Assembly (NCBI GenBank): GCA_963969495.1 | Contig: OZ018321.1 | Location: forward strand, 193,748,087 to 193,812,086 | Origin: Ceratothoa steindachneri | Lineage: Eukaryota; Arthropoda; Malacostraca; Isopoda; Cymothoidae | Direction of reading: 5' to 3' | DNA length: 64,000 nucleotides | Notes under the pieces: model-generated | What the model was told of the DNA's origin: nothing | The model's input: only the letters and a program-made list of their open reading frames with translations | The model's database searches: none | Position numbers and translations under genes: made by a program | Shown: positions 48,960 through 60,307 of the stretch, one piece after another | Layout of the letters: the number at the start of each line of letters is the position of its first letter | Position numbering within the stretch: position 1 is the stretch's first letter

Positions 48960-49687
48960 CTTGAACAGCCAGGCCCCAAGAACCTAGGTCAAGGTAGATA
49001 AGGACGACAAAGACGCCACAAAAATACTTACGTGCATCCTCTATGCGCACATAAGAAATCTGACCAGCCTAGGCTGCTTCGCCAGAGAGGTCAACAATAT
49101 GTTGAAAAACAATGGCCTCGCAGAAATGTGGTTCCCGGAGAACCCACCTTCAGGGGATGTCCTTCAAGTTCAGATCTGAACACAAAAAGAGGCGCCCGCG
49201 ACCCCCTTCCCACGGGAGACCGAGGAGAGAGAGGGTAGCACCAAAGAAATGAAAAAGAAGCTCACCCCACAGATGCCCCCTAACAAAGACCCAAGAACAA
49301 CTGCGATGAAGAAGAAGGGAAGAGAGTGCTAAGAGAGCAGCCAGACGTCTCAAGCAGGCGGAAGGAAATCTTCTAAGCTCGGCCTCGTCATCCGAGGACG
49401 AACGGGAGATCTTTCAACCCATTAAGAATAGGAGCAGAAGTAGGAATCTGAAGAAAGTAAGGGAATTTGATGGAGAAGAACTCAACATCAAATTCTTCAG
49501 AACGAAAGAAACTTCCTTTCCGAAAAGCCCCAAGGTGGGAGAAATCATTGAAGGAGTGAAGACGGGACTACTAAAATGGTCCTATGATTCCCCAGACCAT
49601 GAAGCGCTGGTAGTAGCGGCGCTCATGGAGGCCAGGATCAAAATATACAGGGACTCCTGCCTCGCCGTAAGCGAAGCAGAGTTCTAA
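48960..49687 (+). pseudogene. LINE D ORF1, C-terminal part, broken
   Basis: The frame near 49020-49160 reads TCILYAHIRNLTSLGCFARE and VNNMLKNNGLAEMWFPENPP; in another frame 49395-49687 reads REIFQPIKNRSRSRNLKK, VREFDGEELNIKFFRTKE and ALVVAALMEARIKIYRDS, ending at a TAA. This is the basic C-terminal region of a jockey-type ORF1. The zinc-knuckle part could not be recognised. At least two frameshifts. Confidence 0.6.
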
Positions 49688-49771
49688 AAGAATTCGGAAC
49701 GGGAGAAACACACACAGCGAAAACCACTAATCGGGACAAACCAACACACACATACACAACAGAACATAAAC

Positions 49772-52453
49772 ATGGAGAACACCAGCAACACACTAAAGAT
49801 CTTAACAATTAACGTCAATGGATGGGTAGGGAAACACATTCCTTACGGAAACATTTTTCGTAAAGTGGATCCCGACCTAATCCTCCTCAGAGAACATGGC
49901 GTTAACACAAACATAAACAGCATAAAAATACCCAATTACACAATCATCAGCAAAAACCATACACAAGAACGGTTCGATGGCGCTGCCATCGCGATCCGGA
50001 ACGACCTAACATATAAAACACTTCCAGGTCTAGATGAATCATTCGTAGCCGTATCAATACCTACCCTAGTTGGAGACCTGACCGTAGCGGTGGCGTATCA
50101 ACCACCGCGACGAGATTACCTGCCGATCCTTAACTTTTGCAGCCTCTTCGGGCGTGGGAAATTGACATTGCTTGGCGGTGATATTAATGCCAGATGCTGT
50201 GCACCAGGCTACGGAAGCATCGATCAAAGGGGAAGAAACCTGGAGATGCTACTCGTAAGAGATAGACTCCAAAGGGCCGGGCCAGATTTCCCAACCTTCA
50301 TAACACAACGTTCGGCAACAAAGCCGGACATTGTGTTGACATCCAAAAACTTTCCCTTCAACATTGTCCATGAGCCCGGACCAGTGGTTCCAAGCGATCA
50401 CATCCCGATTCTCACTACCATCTCGCTAGCGCCAATACTCAAGCCCGTTACACTTAGGAAAAGTTACGCGAAAGCTGACTGGGAGCTATATAGAGAGATA
50501 CTCAGTACATACCAACCAACTGATCTGGGAGACGCTAATCTCGAAGAAATTGATGAGGAGATCAACAAGATCACCAATCTCCTCATTCAAGCCGACGAGA
50601 GATGTGTTCCCAGAATCTCCTATAAAATGCTCCCACAACCTGAGTGGACGGACAAGATGAGAGAAATTACTCGAGAACATAGAGCAATCTATGATGAGAT
50701 CAGCAGGACAGGTACCAATAGGGAAAGGACGGCCAGAATGAGGCATCTAGGTATGGAAATGAAAGACATCATAATAGAAAAACAAAGAACGATATGGAAT
50801 GACATCATTGGGAGACTGGGTAGGGAGAGTGATCCCGTAAAATTCTGGAATAACATCCGGAGAATTAGGGGATTACCTCCCAGACCCAAAACCCAAATTA
50901 AGAAAGGAGACGACATCATAGATGACCCAGAGTCTCTCGAAAGAAGATTTAGATCACACTGGCAAACGATTTTCGCTATATCACCGGAGGAGAACGATGA
51001 CTTCGACCAGGACTTCGAAGTCCAACTGCTCGACGACCTCGGCACAATGATACATAGAACCCACCCCCATCCGCAAGTATCCCAGGAAAGTGATGACTGA
51101 CCACGGATGCCCGATAACTGTAGAAGAGACCTTGAACACCATAAGGTCCTTCAAGCAGAGGGCTCCAGGCTGGTTTGGGATTACAAAAAATAACCTCGTA
51201 AATGCCCCAAGGTGAATTATTCAGGGATTGGCAAACACGATGAATGCCGCCCTGAATACAGGCTACTTCCCGGATGGATACAAGCTGGCCAAACCATCTT
51301 TATCCCAAATGGGAACAAGCCCCCAGTCCAGGTGGCAAGCTATCGCCCCATCTCTCTTCTTGAGATGCAGGGTAAAATCTTTGAAAAGATTTTAGCGAAC
51401 AGGCTACAAGCTCAACTGAGCAAGTTAGGAGCGCACAACCCACAACAACACGGGTTCCGCAAGAAAAGTGGTACAGACACCACCCTTGCGCTCATAACTG
51501 TGAAAGTAGCATACACCCAAGCGAACAGGTTCTATGTAGACATTGTGTTGAGGGACGTGCAAAAGGCCTTCGATAAAGTCTGGCTGGAAGGACTTCAATA
51601 CAAGATCCTGAACCTCCAGCTAGACCCAATCCTGGAAAGGATCCTCTGTGACTTCATCATGGACAGAAGGGCGTGTCTCATTATTGAAGGGCACAGAGGC
51701 CCCGAATTCGAATTGAAGTCGGGCGTCCCTCAGGGAAGCTGCCTGAGTCCTCTGCTTTACTTGGTCTTCACCATCGACCTCCCAACTACGGTGCACAGGG
51801 ACACGATGTATTTGCAATATGCAGATGACGCCACATAAATTATCCCGTGCCCGGAGAGGAAAGCAAGGGCGCAGGCGGCCCGCACTATAGCGGAAGTCAA
51901 CAACATCAGCCGATTCGAGAGACGATGGAAAATCAGGACCAACAGGGACAAGTTCAAAATTGTCCCGTTGAACCGCGAGTTGACATGGACCATCATCATA
52001 GATGGGAGGAGGTACGGCTACTCCGCCGAAGGCACCGTCCTGGGCCTTAAAATCACCGACCATGGATACTCGAGACACCACACGGAGAGGCGGAACCTGG
52101 CGAATAGAGAAATCTCCAAGCTCTACAGGTTTAGAGATCTTAGCTCGGCCAACATCAGGAAATTATATATGATGTATGTCCGGGCTATGCTGATCTACCC
52201 CGCAGTGGTGTCCCAAGCGGATAATAAAACCTCGATAAAAAGGCTCCAACGTTGCCAGAACACTGCCTCTCTGCTTATCAACAAAGTAAGAAGGCCTGAC
52301 CGAATCAGGCAAAGCGTCCTGCATCGGAGGAAATGCTTGGAGCCCATCAATGTCGTTACCCAGAAACTGGGCAAAAAGATCTGGTCCACTCTAACGGGTG
52401 ATGTCATTCCAGAACTGCAGGGAGCAGGCGGCAGGTTGAATATAGCCGCGTAG
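49772..52453 (+). pseudogene. LINE D ORF2: APE endonuclease and reverse transcriptase, lightly broken
   Basis: The ATG at 49772 opens a 442-codon frame. The endonuclease shows LKILTINVNGW, LLREHGV, GGDINARC, KPDIVLTSKNF and VVPSDHIPILT with its catalytic SDH intact. The frame breaks near 51090, continues in a neighbouring frame (TVEETLNTIRSFKQRAPGW) and returns near 51290 to IFIPNGNKPPVQVASYRPIS, GFRKKSGTDTTLALI, DVQKAFDKVW and GVPQGSCLSPLLYLVF. The active site is YADD at 51818-51829, followed seven bases later by a TAA (51836-51838). The same frame then stays open to 52453 with a typical thumb/connection region. It has one compensated frameshift pair and few stops, and so may be a relatively young insertion. 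Confidence 0.88.
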
Positions 52454-53239
52454 CTACGGGCGAAAGCCTCGCGCAGAAGCCGGTTCCCGGGCAAAAAAAC
52501 TGTGTACACGAAATAATATCACTCCAATATACACATAAAAAGCGTCACAACACATCACATCTAGTCCCATACATTTACTAACGAAAAATGAGACTACAGA
52601 CAACACTAAAATAGCATTGTCGGCAAGAAAAGCTATAAAAGGCTTGAATGCTACAAATTACACTACTACACTAAAAGTCAAAAGACAGAGAAGAAGAAAC
52701 AAAATACAATAAGAAGAACATTACAAACACATGAAGATACAAATAGACATTAAAAAACACACAAAATAACAACACAAATAAAGGAAAAATGAAATAGTAT
52801 AAAAATAAAGTGATGCCCTCACTACTAGGGCAAAATCCCCCCCCCCCATCTTTAATTTTTTTCACCCACTATATATTCCACTATACCATCTCTCTTCGAA
52901 AAATTGAGTACATCATCATCAATATTCTAGAACAAATTTGAAACATTAACAAGCCAGGAAACATATATTAATTTGCATAATCTTACCTGGTTGGGAATCC
53001 ATTGGTCATCAAGTTCAGAGCAGGTCACGTTCTTGCCTATTTGTGTACTCGGGCAAACAAGAAGTCATAACACAGACTTCATTACGAAAAACTAGCCAGA
53101 TAGTATTTTATTCTTAATTTTAAAGAGTAGATATGTTCTATTCGGTTCGAAAACGATCTTATGAAAAATAAGCTTATAGGAAGCATGATTTTAAAGAGTA
53201 CATATATGTTCTATTAGGACATAAAGGGTTAACGAGATT

Positions 53240-56200
53240 TTTCCCTTCATAAAAAGATACAAGAAGCTTATATAATGACTAGAGCATTAAGTCAAACTAC
53301 AAAACAAGAGGCCCACAGATAATGAACGCGAGTACAGGGGAAGAAAAATAAAGGATGATTTTGAGCTCGAAGGCTGAGGGTGGAAAGGTGGATTTCATCA
53401 ATTCTTGGCCAATTCGTGTAAAGAAAAAGGAGAGGAACTAATTTTTTTTAGCAATTATCCTCCCCCCCTTTCGCCGTAAGATACATTGGGGGAACTTGAT
53501 TTATAATGGCTTCCAAACGATTACCATGGCTTCAATAAACCGCTCCATAAAGACTTCACACTTCCATGTTCAGGATTGGCGACAAAAACCTCTCCTTCCT
53601 TCAGTATCTAAAATAGGCATTTTCGGGAAATTTCGCCCCCTCTCCCCACTGTGTTCCCAATTCCCAATTCCAAGACATTTCCATTCTACCATTATTTTTG
53701 CTTCTTCTCCCATGTCTTAGCTCGCAGCTAATTTTGCAGGCTAGTCGCCGACCAGCTTGCGTCCACTCGTCCCTGGTCGGGGCAGGGGTCATAACTCCCT
53801 TCCTCATGGCTCCGGTGTGTGTGTGTGGGAGGGGGGTATTTATTATGACTTCTTTCTTCCCACCTCCTTTTCCCTTCTACTGCCCCTTCTATTACTCTCC
53901 CCCAAAGGGGTATCAGGTTTAGCACGGGAAGCATGCTGCAGCTTACATCTGAAAAATTGCGTACCTTCCCATTCCTAAAACCCACAGGTGGACGTGCAGC
54001 TTTATATCGTCAGCACATTTTCACCTCTTCTCCTCTCCACCACTTTATTTACTCATCCCCCATCCAAAAGGACCGAATTTCATAGACTTGGACCCTCATA
54101 TTTGCTCAACATCGAGAATCCATTTATTCTTCCATCATTAAATTCCTCTATTTTTCTATTCTAGATTCTTTCATTTATTCAATCTTTCTGCGCACTCATT
54201 AATCACACCACGAGCGAATGCTTTAATTCCAAGCCTTCTTTTCACAAGTTGGAGCAAATAGAGGTGCGTAGGTGTTAGAAATTGCTCTTCTGTTTACCTC
54301 GCCTCCTTTACTTATGGGGAAGGAATTTTTTTGTTTAAAAAATTTATAAGAAACCTTATTTAAAGCCTACTATGGACCATAGTAACATTAACCAACAAAA
54401 TAAATTTTAAAATATGTTTCTTAAAGTGTAAGAGAAGGAATTTCATGTTTTTTCCTTAAGTAATTTAAATTTTCCTGAACTTTTAAAATTTCAACTTTTT
54501 TGCAACTGAATATAAATTTATCAGGTTTCCTTTAAAAGAAAAAATGGAATTTTTCCTCGAAGTCTCTACCAAATGTAAATTGTTTTGAAAATGATGAAAA
54601 GCCACAAAATTTCCTGAGACGCATCGCGGAATAATCAATATTGTATGTGGACGCCATAAAGTGGATTTATAGCCAACTTTATGGGCATTCTGAAGTGAAT
54701 GCACCGTTGAGACACTTTAAAGGTGTCGTTTTGATTTTTCGCTGTGAATCAATTAAAGGGGTTCAAGAGTGGCAAATGAGCCGGTAAAGTGTTATGCCAT
54801 CATTTAGTTTCCGCCGCTACAGTAATGAGAACCATCATTCGCGTCTAGTTGAAAGTGCGAGAAAATTGATTAAGATTTGACGTGTATGGCGCCTTCCAGA
54901 ACCCAGGACGTCGTAGAATAATGGAAAAGTTTCGGGGTTTTTTTTTAAAGCAAATCATAAAATGCCAACCTTTTTCTCATAGTTTATCCCATGGATGCAT
55001 CCTTAATCTCCCATGAATTGCAGTTTAATGAGAGTTACTGTATTGCAATCTTCGCAAAGTCATCCAAAGCGTGTGGCCGTCTTACGACTAACCTACACAA
55101 AGTCGGGGCCACTTTTGTTTCATCAAATGAATTATTTGCGTTTCTTTGAAGATTCAACTTCCATTGATAATTATTAATCATTTTTTTGGTGATCTTTATC
55201 AACATGGATCGATTAGTGATATTGTGAATTGAATTCTAAGAGTGACATCTATAAAAAAAAGAAGCTAAATTACACTTGCAAACACTCAGACCAATTTCAA
55301 TAATTACTCTTGTAGGCTCTAATGTAAATACGCTATTCTTTTGTTTAAATTAAACTATTGTGCGAGTGTTAATAATTACATGTTCTCCAGGGTAGAATTG
55401 CCTAAGGCGGCCGCGCCTCGCTTCTATCACATATTGAAACTCATGCTTCCCACGTGCATCCTGCGAGAGAGAGAAGAATGGCGTTCTTATCGCCACCATT
55501 CCTGAGTATTATCTTCCCCCACTTCAAGTTTAATCAAGGAGGTTCAATCCCCCGTTTGCCTCCAGGCGTCGATCTGGCCAGATTAAATTATGCTTATGGG
55601 AAGATAAGATTTTTCCAGGCGCTACCGGGACATTCCATGGAAGTCCCCCATTGTCCCCTACCCCGAGGGGCTGTATCCGGCTATTTATGCGATAGAATTT
55701 CGCGTTTGAATCTGATCCTGATTATCTTCGCGAGGCATCACGCCGATCCGGTCTCCCTTGTGCACCTAGGATCTCTACATCGATAACCCCCTAATTGTCC
55801 AGAAAAGGACAATATCCTTGAGTGCCAAGGTTCGTGCCCCTCGAGACGCCAATTTAACAGGACCCCCCCTGTTGTTCAGAAAGAAAACAACTTTAGAACA
55901 GTCATTGTTCTTCGAGCCCGTTCCTCAAGAAACGGTTCTCACTCCCCTGATATCACGTCAATGGTAATTTAATTCTTCCTTTTAACGTTCTTCAAGAGAA
56001 CGCTTGGTTACACCAATAACCTCAATTGTTCATCCAGAACATCTCCGGTATCTTGTCTCAAGGATCGATCGTACTTCCGAAGCCCCACTTCGCTCTGACT
56101 CCTCGAAGTCAGTCCTTCCCCTCTCGTAAAGGACAACCCCCCTAAAAATCCATCCTCCTGGGAAAGAAATCGGCAGTCGGACCGAAGCCAATCCTTCAAA

Positions 56201-56900
56201 TCGCCTTCCTCTGCACGATGACCTTATAAATACGCAAGCTACGAATTGCATTTAATTATTTAACTTTGTGCCACGTAACTCCGTGCTTTAACACTGATTT
56301 AGCCACCCCTTTACCTTCTTGTTTGTTTTGCCATTTTAAATCCCTCCAAATCTTAATCCTCCGCCTAGTCAAATTTATCCCATGACCGTTTTCATTTCAT
56401 GTGTATCTCCTATTTTAATCCCCGGCCATGTAAATATTTTACATGTGTTGTTTTGATTAGATTAATTAATAAAATTATATTTTATTAATGCTTGCAATAT
56501 TATTTATCCTTGGGCTCCGTTGCACTTCTTAATTATATTGAAGATAAATAAGCCCTCTCCAGGTCTATTTATTAACGTAGAGTTATTCTCGGCCATCTGA
56601 TTAAACCCTGCAATCGAATATAGAATAATCCCCACAAAGAATAGATATATAGTATATCATCGGGAGCCTTTTCTACGACATATTATTATTTGCTAACTCA
56701 CCTTGGCAACGATTACATTCCTACCCATATATTGCAAAGTGGCGTTCATTTGGATCACGAACGAGCGGTTAGTCCTTACGGCAACCTTCTCTTGTGCACA
56801 GATCATCAATCAGAGAGCCTTTGTAGAGGTCCATTTCGTTAATTGAAAGTACTTGTAAATACAGATTGTGCGTAAGTTATAAAGAGTTAGTATAGATGAG
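53240..56900. other. Non-coding stretch, one small shared repeat
   Basis: 53725-53815 shares sequence with 41270-41345 (inverted). An open frame at 55454-55786 has no ATG start and no recognisable domain. Nothing else recognised in 3.6 kb. Confidence 0.45.
53725..53815 (+). repeat. Short interspersed repeat shared with 41.3 kb
   Basis: TTTTGCAGGCTAGTCGCCGA, the following CCAGC word and a CTGGTCGG word recur on the minus strand at about 41345-41280 with several differences. Function and family unknown. Confidence 0.6.
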
Positions 56901-56904
56901 ATTA

Positions 56905-57789
56905 AATCTGAGTGGAGCATGTTACCAGTGAGGTTCCTCAGGACTCAGTGTTGGGGCCGTTGTTATTCTTGATTTATATTATCGATCTAGTCATAGCTAT
57001 GTATGAGTAGAGACCTGAGCAAGTTTGCTGATGTATTACAAGATTAATTGACCAAACTCTTCCAATGGGCGGAGAAATGAAAAATGTAATTTAACATTAG
57101 CGAGTGTAGTGTACTTAGTATAGATAGGTGTAATCCATTATATAATTATAAATTGAATGGGAGAGTTTTAGGAAGATCAGAATGCGAAAGAGAGACTTGG
57201 GTGTCCTGGTTAGTTCCGGCCTCCGGCATAGAAAGCAGTGCATAGGTGCTAAGAATAGAGCTAATAGTGCATTCGGGTTTATTGGGAGGAGTGTAAATTA
57301 AAATAGGAGTGCTGATGTTATTTTGAAACTGTACCTGGCATTAGTTAGGCCTCATCTTGACTATGCGGTTCAATTTTCGTCACCATATTATAGGATGGAT
57401 ATTGCTTTGCTTGAGTCTGTGCAAAGAAGGATGACTAATATGATACATGGGTTAAGGAGCTTACTTTATTGTAAAAGGCTTAAGTGATTAAATCTTCTTC
57501 ATACATTAGAAAGGAGAAGACTTCCGGGGGACTTGATTGAAGTCTTCAAGTGTATAAAAGGTTATAATATGGGAGACATAGGTAAGGTTGTTCTTTATAG
57601 TGAATAGAATAGGACATGTGACAATCGGTTTAAGCTAGACAAGTTTAGGTTTAGGAAAGAGCTCGGTAGAAATTGGTTTACAAATCTAGTGGTAGATGAA
57701 TGGAATAGGCTCGGTAGTCATGTGATAGAAACTTTCTCCCTGTTGAGTTTTAAGAATGGTTTAAATAAATTTATGGATGAGGATGGTAG
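56905..57789 (+). pseudogene. CR1-like LINE fragment (reverse transcriptase second half), decayed
   Basis: Scattered frames give SEVPQDSVLGPLLFLIYIID (56925), KRDLGVLVSSGLRHRKQC (57187), ANSAFGFIGRSVN, LKLYLALVRPHLDYAVQFSS (57325) and SVQRRMTNMIHGL, and then ERRRLPGDLIEVFKCIKGY, FKLDKFRFRKE and VDEWNRLGSHVIE with SFKNGLNKFM. These are the CR1 ORF2 landmarks from the GVPQGS block to the C-terminus. The FADD region is destroyed and there are many stops. The lineage differs from A-C. Confidence 0.8.
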
Positions 57790-58755
57790 GTGGCACTTAA
57801 ATTGGGGATTGGAACAGGAGCTGCCTTGCATAAGCTATTGATTAGCCTCTTGCAGAATCCTTCTTTTCTCATGTTAACTGCAGATATCGCTCTTGGAAGT
57901 CTGGACGACTCCCAATCCTCTAGATTCAGTTTATTAGATTACAGGACTATTTTTGGTATCTACTACCATCTTCAACTGTACAATGAGAAGAAAGGATACA
58001 CATATGCTTTATACATATATAAAAGGGGATGGAGAAAAGGATTCCTGGGAAATGAAAGGGGAACAAAGAAAGCAAAGTTTAGAGAACAGCTAAATTTTGT
58101 GACGATTTTCAAAGCAAGTTTTGGGCGAAGAGATTGTTATATTACTTTGTTATATTTAAATGAGGCCTTGGACATATTACAATTTTTTTAATCAATATTG
58201 ACTCGAATATGACAATTTTATAATAATTGTTTTAATGTACCCCTTTGGTTTATTGAATCATGTTACCCCAAAGTCAGACGGATTTAGTATTGCTTAAATA
58301 ACACCAATAACGCTTCCGATAAAACCTTTATTATATTACTCTTTGACCCACATCTTTGAAAACTAAAGGAGTTGCCACAAATAGCAATATTAAGATAGGT
58401 TATAAATATAACCAGACTATAAAAAAAGTACTTTTCAAAGAACAAGAAATGTAACCAGCAGTCTGACAGGTATCTTATTCTATGCAATAATTGAAATAAA
58501 TATTATGTCGGGAAAACTGGGAACTTTAATAAGCCCATATATGTATGTATGCACATCGGAGGATATAAGAAAAGGAAGTTTAACTTCTAATTTATTCAAC
58601 CACACAAGTAATTTTAATCACCAAATTATTGATATTTAATTATTTCAAAAGATGCATAATTGAGTCAATATTGATTAAACAAAAACCCATATGTCTGAGG
58701 GCTCCTTTAGAGTTAACAAAGTTATTCAAAATTCTCTCGGCCTAAAACTCGCTTC
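57790..58755. other. Non-coding stretch, nothing recognised
   Basis: A 133-codon open frame at 57790-58191 (plus) begins with GTG, not ATG, and has no domain I recognise. It is listed as unsupported. Confidence 0.4.
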
Positions 58756-58756
58756 G

Positions 58757-58758
<2 letters not shown>

Positions 58759-58819
<61 letters not shown>
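58759..58819. repeat. (TA)n microsatellite
   Basis: About 61 nt of pure alternating TA at the edge of the composite repeat cluster. Confidence 0.95.
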
Positions 58820-58821
<2 letters not shown>

Positions 58822-58823
<2 letters not shown>

Positions 58824-59548
58824 TGAATGAGCACATGAGACAAGAAACCGGAGTTTTATAAAGGAAACGTAAAGGAACAGAACAATGGAAGACAAAGATC
58901 AAGGAGAGCAAATGACAGCACAGTGAAAGCAAGCCATATTAAGAAAAGAGGAATAACGCCAAGGGGAAAAAAAATGAAGATCCTAGCGGGAAGTCAAATC
59001 CAGGTCTCTCGATTGCCGCTCAGTTAAAACCGTCATCCTACCAAACCCAGTCTGTCTCCAGGCTGGAAAGCACTTCAAAGGATTTTTATGCCATATCTCG
59101 AACCCACTCATAATTTAAAGACTCATTATCAAAATTACATCACAAAAAAGAACATAAACAGGGTCTGCGGATAGTGACAACTACCACAGGGCTTTCGCTA
59201 TATTATATTTTTGCCTTTCAAAATATTTTGAAGGCAGAATGAAAGATCCATAAACCGTGTATTGCTCTCTCTATATATATCCATATAATACGAGAGAGAG
59301 AGAGACAGACAGAGAGAGCGAAATTGGTATTCAGAGATAGAGCAACTGAACGTCAATCAGGTGATCCGGGATTGACTCCCGGCTAGGATATTTCATTTTT
59401 TTCCCTCGGCGTTATTCCTGTCTTCTCAATATCGCTTGGTTTCATTGAGTTATTATTCGTTATCATTAATCTTTTTGACTAATATCCCTTACTCATGCCT
59501 TTAAAAAACTCCGGTTTATAGTCTCGTGTGCTCATTTAAGTTAAATTT
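58822..59548. repeat. Inverted repeat with tRNA-like arms
   Basis: 58822-59045 and about 59335-59548 are imperfect reverse complements. The plus arm contains GGGATTGACTCCCGG (B-box-like, about 59367-59381) and an A-box-like TTCAGAGATAGAGCA, then CTCGGCGTTATTCCTGTCTT and the word AACTCCGGTTT; the minus arm carries the same words in reverse. The arms are probably two opposed copies of one tRNA-derived repeat. Confidence 0.7.
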
Positions 59549-59706
59549 TTCTTTTTTTTTACTATAAAGATATAAATATAGTCGGCGATGCACGGTTTCG
59601 GCATCTTTCTTTCTGCCTTATAAAAGGTTTGAAAAGCATAAATTGAATATGGCGAAAGTTCTGTGGCAGTTGTTATCACCCACATGCCTTGTATTTGCTC
59701 ATTCTC

Positions 59707-59854
<148 letters not shown>

Positions 59855-60124
59855 AACACATCCTTGTGCCGCCCTCTGCTCTCTTTGATTCTAGGTTCTT
59901 CTAATGTCCCTTTCTCTTGCCTCTAAAAAACTCCGGTTTCTTGTCTCATTGCTCATTCGCATCCAATTTTCTCTTTTTCTTGTACTATATGTATATATAT
60001 AGTCAGCTATACAAGGTTTCTGCATGTTTCTTTCTGTCTTCAAATTTATTTGAAAGGTAGAAAATAAAAATATGGCGAAAGCCCTGTGGTGGTTGTTATC
60101 ACCCGCAGAACTTGTATTTGCTCT

Positions 60125-60277
<153 letters not shown>

Positions 60278-60307
60278 AATGAACTGAATGGCGAGTTATG
60301 GTATCTG

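Larger units (their letters stand above)
48810..52870 (+). mobile_element. Jockey-like LINE (LINE D) nested in a piggyBac intron
   Basis: Plus-strand element with a partly readable ORF1 end, a nearly complete ORF2 (endonuclease and reverse transcriptase) and an A-rich 3' region. It lies wholly inside the predicted 4.5-kb intron 1 (52986-48486) of the minus-strand piggyBac-like gene. The 5' edge (about 48810) and 3' edge (about 52870) are approximate; no target-site duplication was identified. Confidence 0.75.
46400..53002 (-). pseudogene. piggyBac-like transposase gene, three exons, broken
   Basis: Exon 1: ATG at 53002-53000, M-D-S-Q-P, donor CAG|GTAAGA at 52987/52986. Exon 2: acceptor TTTTGCAG before 48485; the join is in phase and reads on as GTSSGPIPTPTFYGTTGKR. 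After a 1-nt slip near 48390 the acidic stretch WFDEPSDCEDENVLDKEY follows, ending at a weak donor G|GTTGGT (48314/48313). Exon 3: acceptor TTTATAG before 48004, again in phase, LLDSESDTEK and, after another 1-nt slip, GEYIFVMEVN. The catalytic domain then shows FDFSPSPFQNH, LEQWLRMCMYF, DIMSRDRWQEIKSNFHLSDN and CIDEQMIPFKG (catalytic Asp codon 47391-47389). A Cys-rich tail CKLPRYKGEVFFYCMKCN plus VHLYCDRNRNC lies near 46500-46410, as in piggyBac. Several stops (for example near 47335 and 47745) show it is dead. Confidence 0.75.
46117..53228 (-). mobile_element. piggyBac-like transposon, candidate boundaries, with a LINE nested in its first intron
   Basis: A piggyBac-type transposase gene on the minus strand spans 53002 to about 46400. 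TTAA, the piggyBac target, occurs at 46113-46116 and at 53229-53232. Just inside these sites are similar palindromic words in inverted orientation: AGGACATATCTGTCC (46119-46133, plus) and AGAACATATATGTAC (about 53213-53199, minus). The minus-strand right end begins CCCTTTATGTCC. The terminal bases of the two ends do not match perfectly, so the outer boundaries are inference. Confidence 0.5.

Noticed and set aside
55454..55786. 110-codon open frame as a possible host exon
   Set aside because: It begins with a non-ATG codon, has no domain or convincing splice context, and such lengths are expected by chance in 64 kb.
57790..58191. 133-codon open frame next to a CR1 fragment
   Set aside because: GTG start, no recognisable motif, and it begins where the LINE homology ends.
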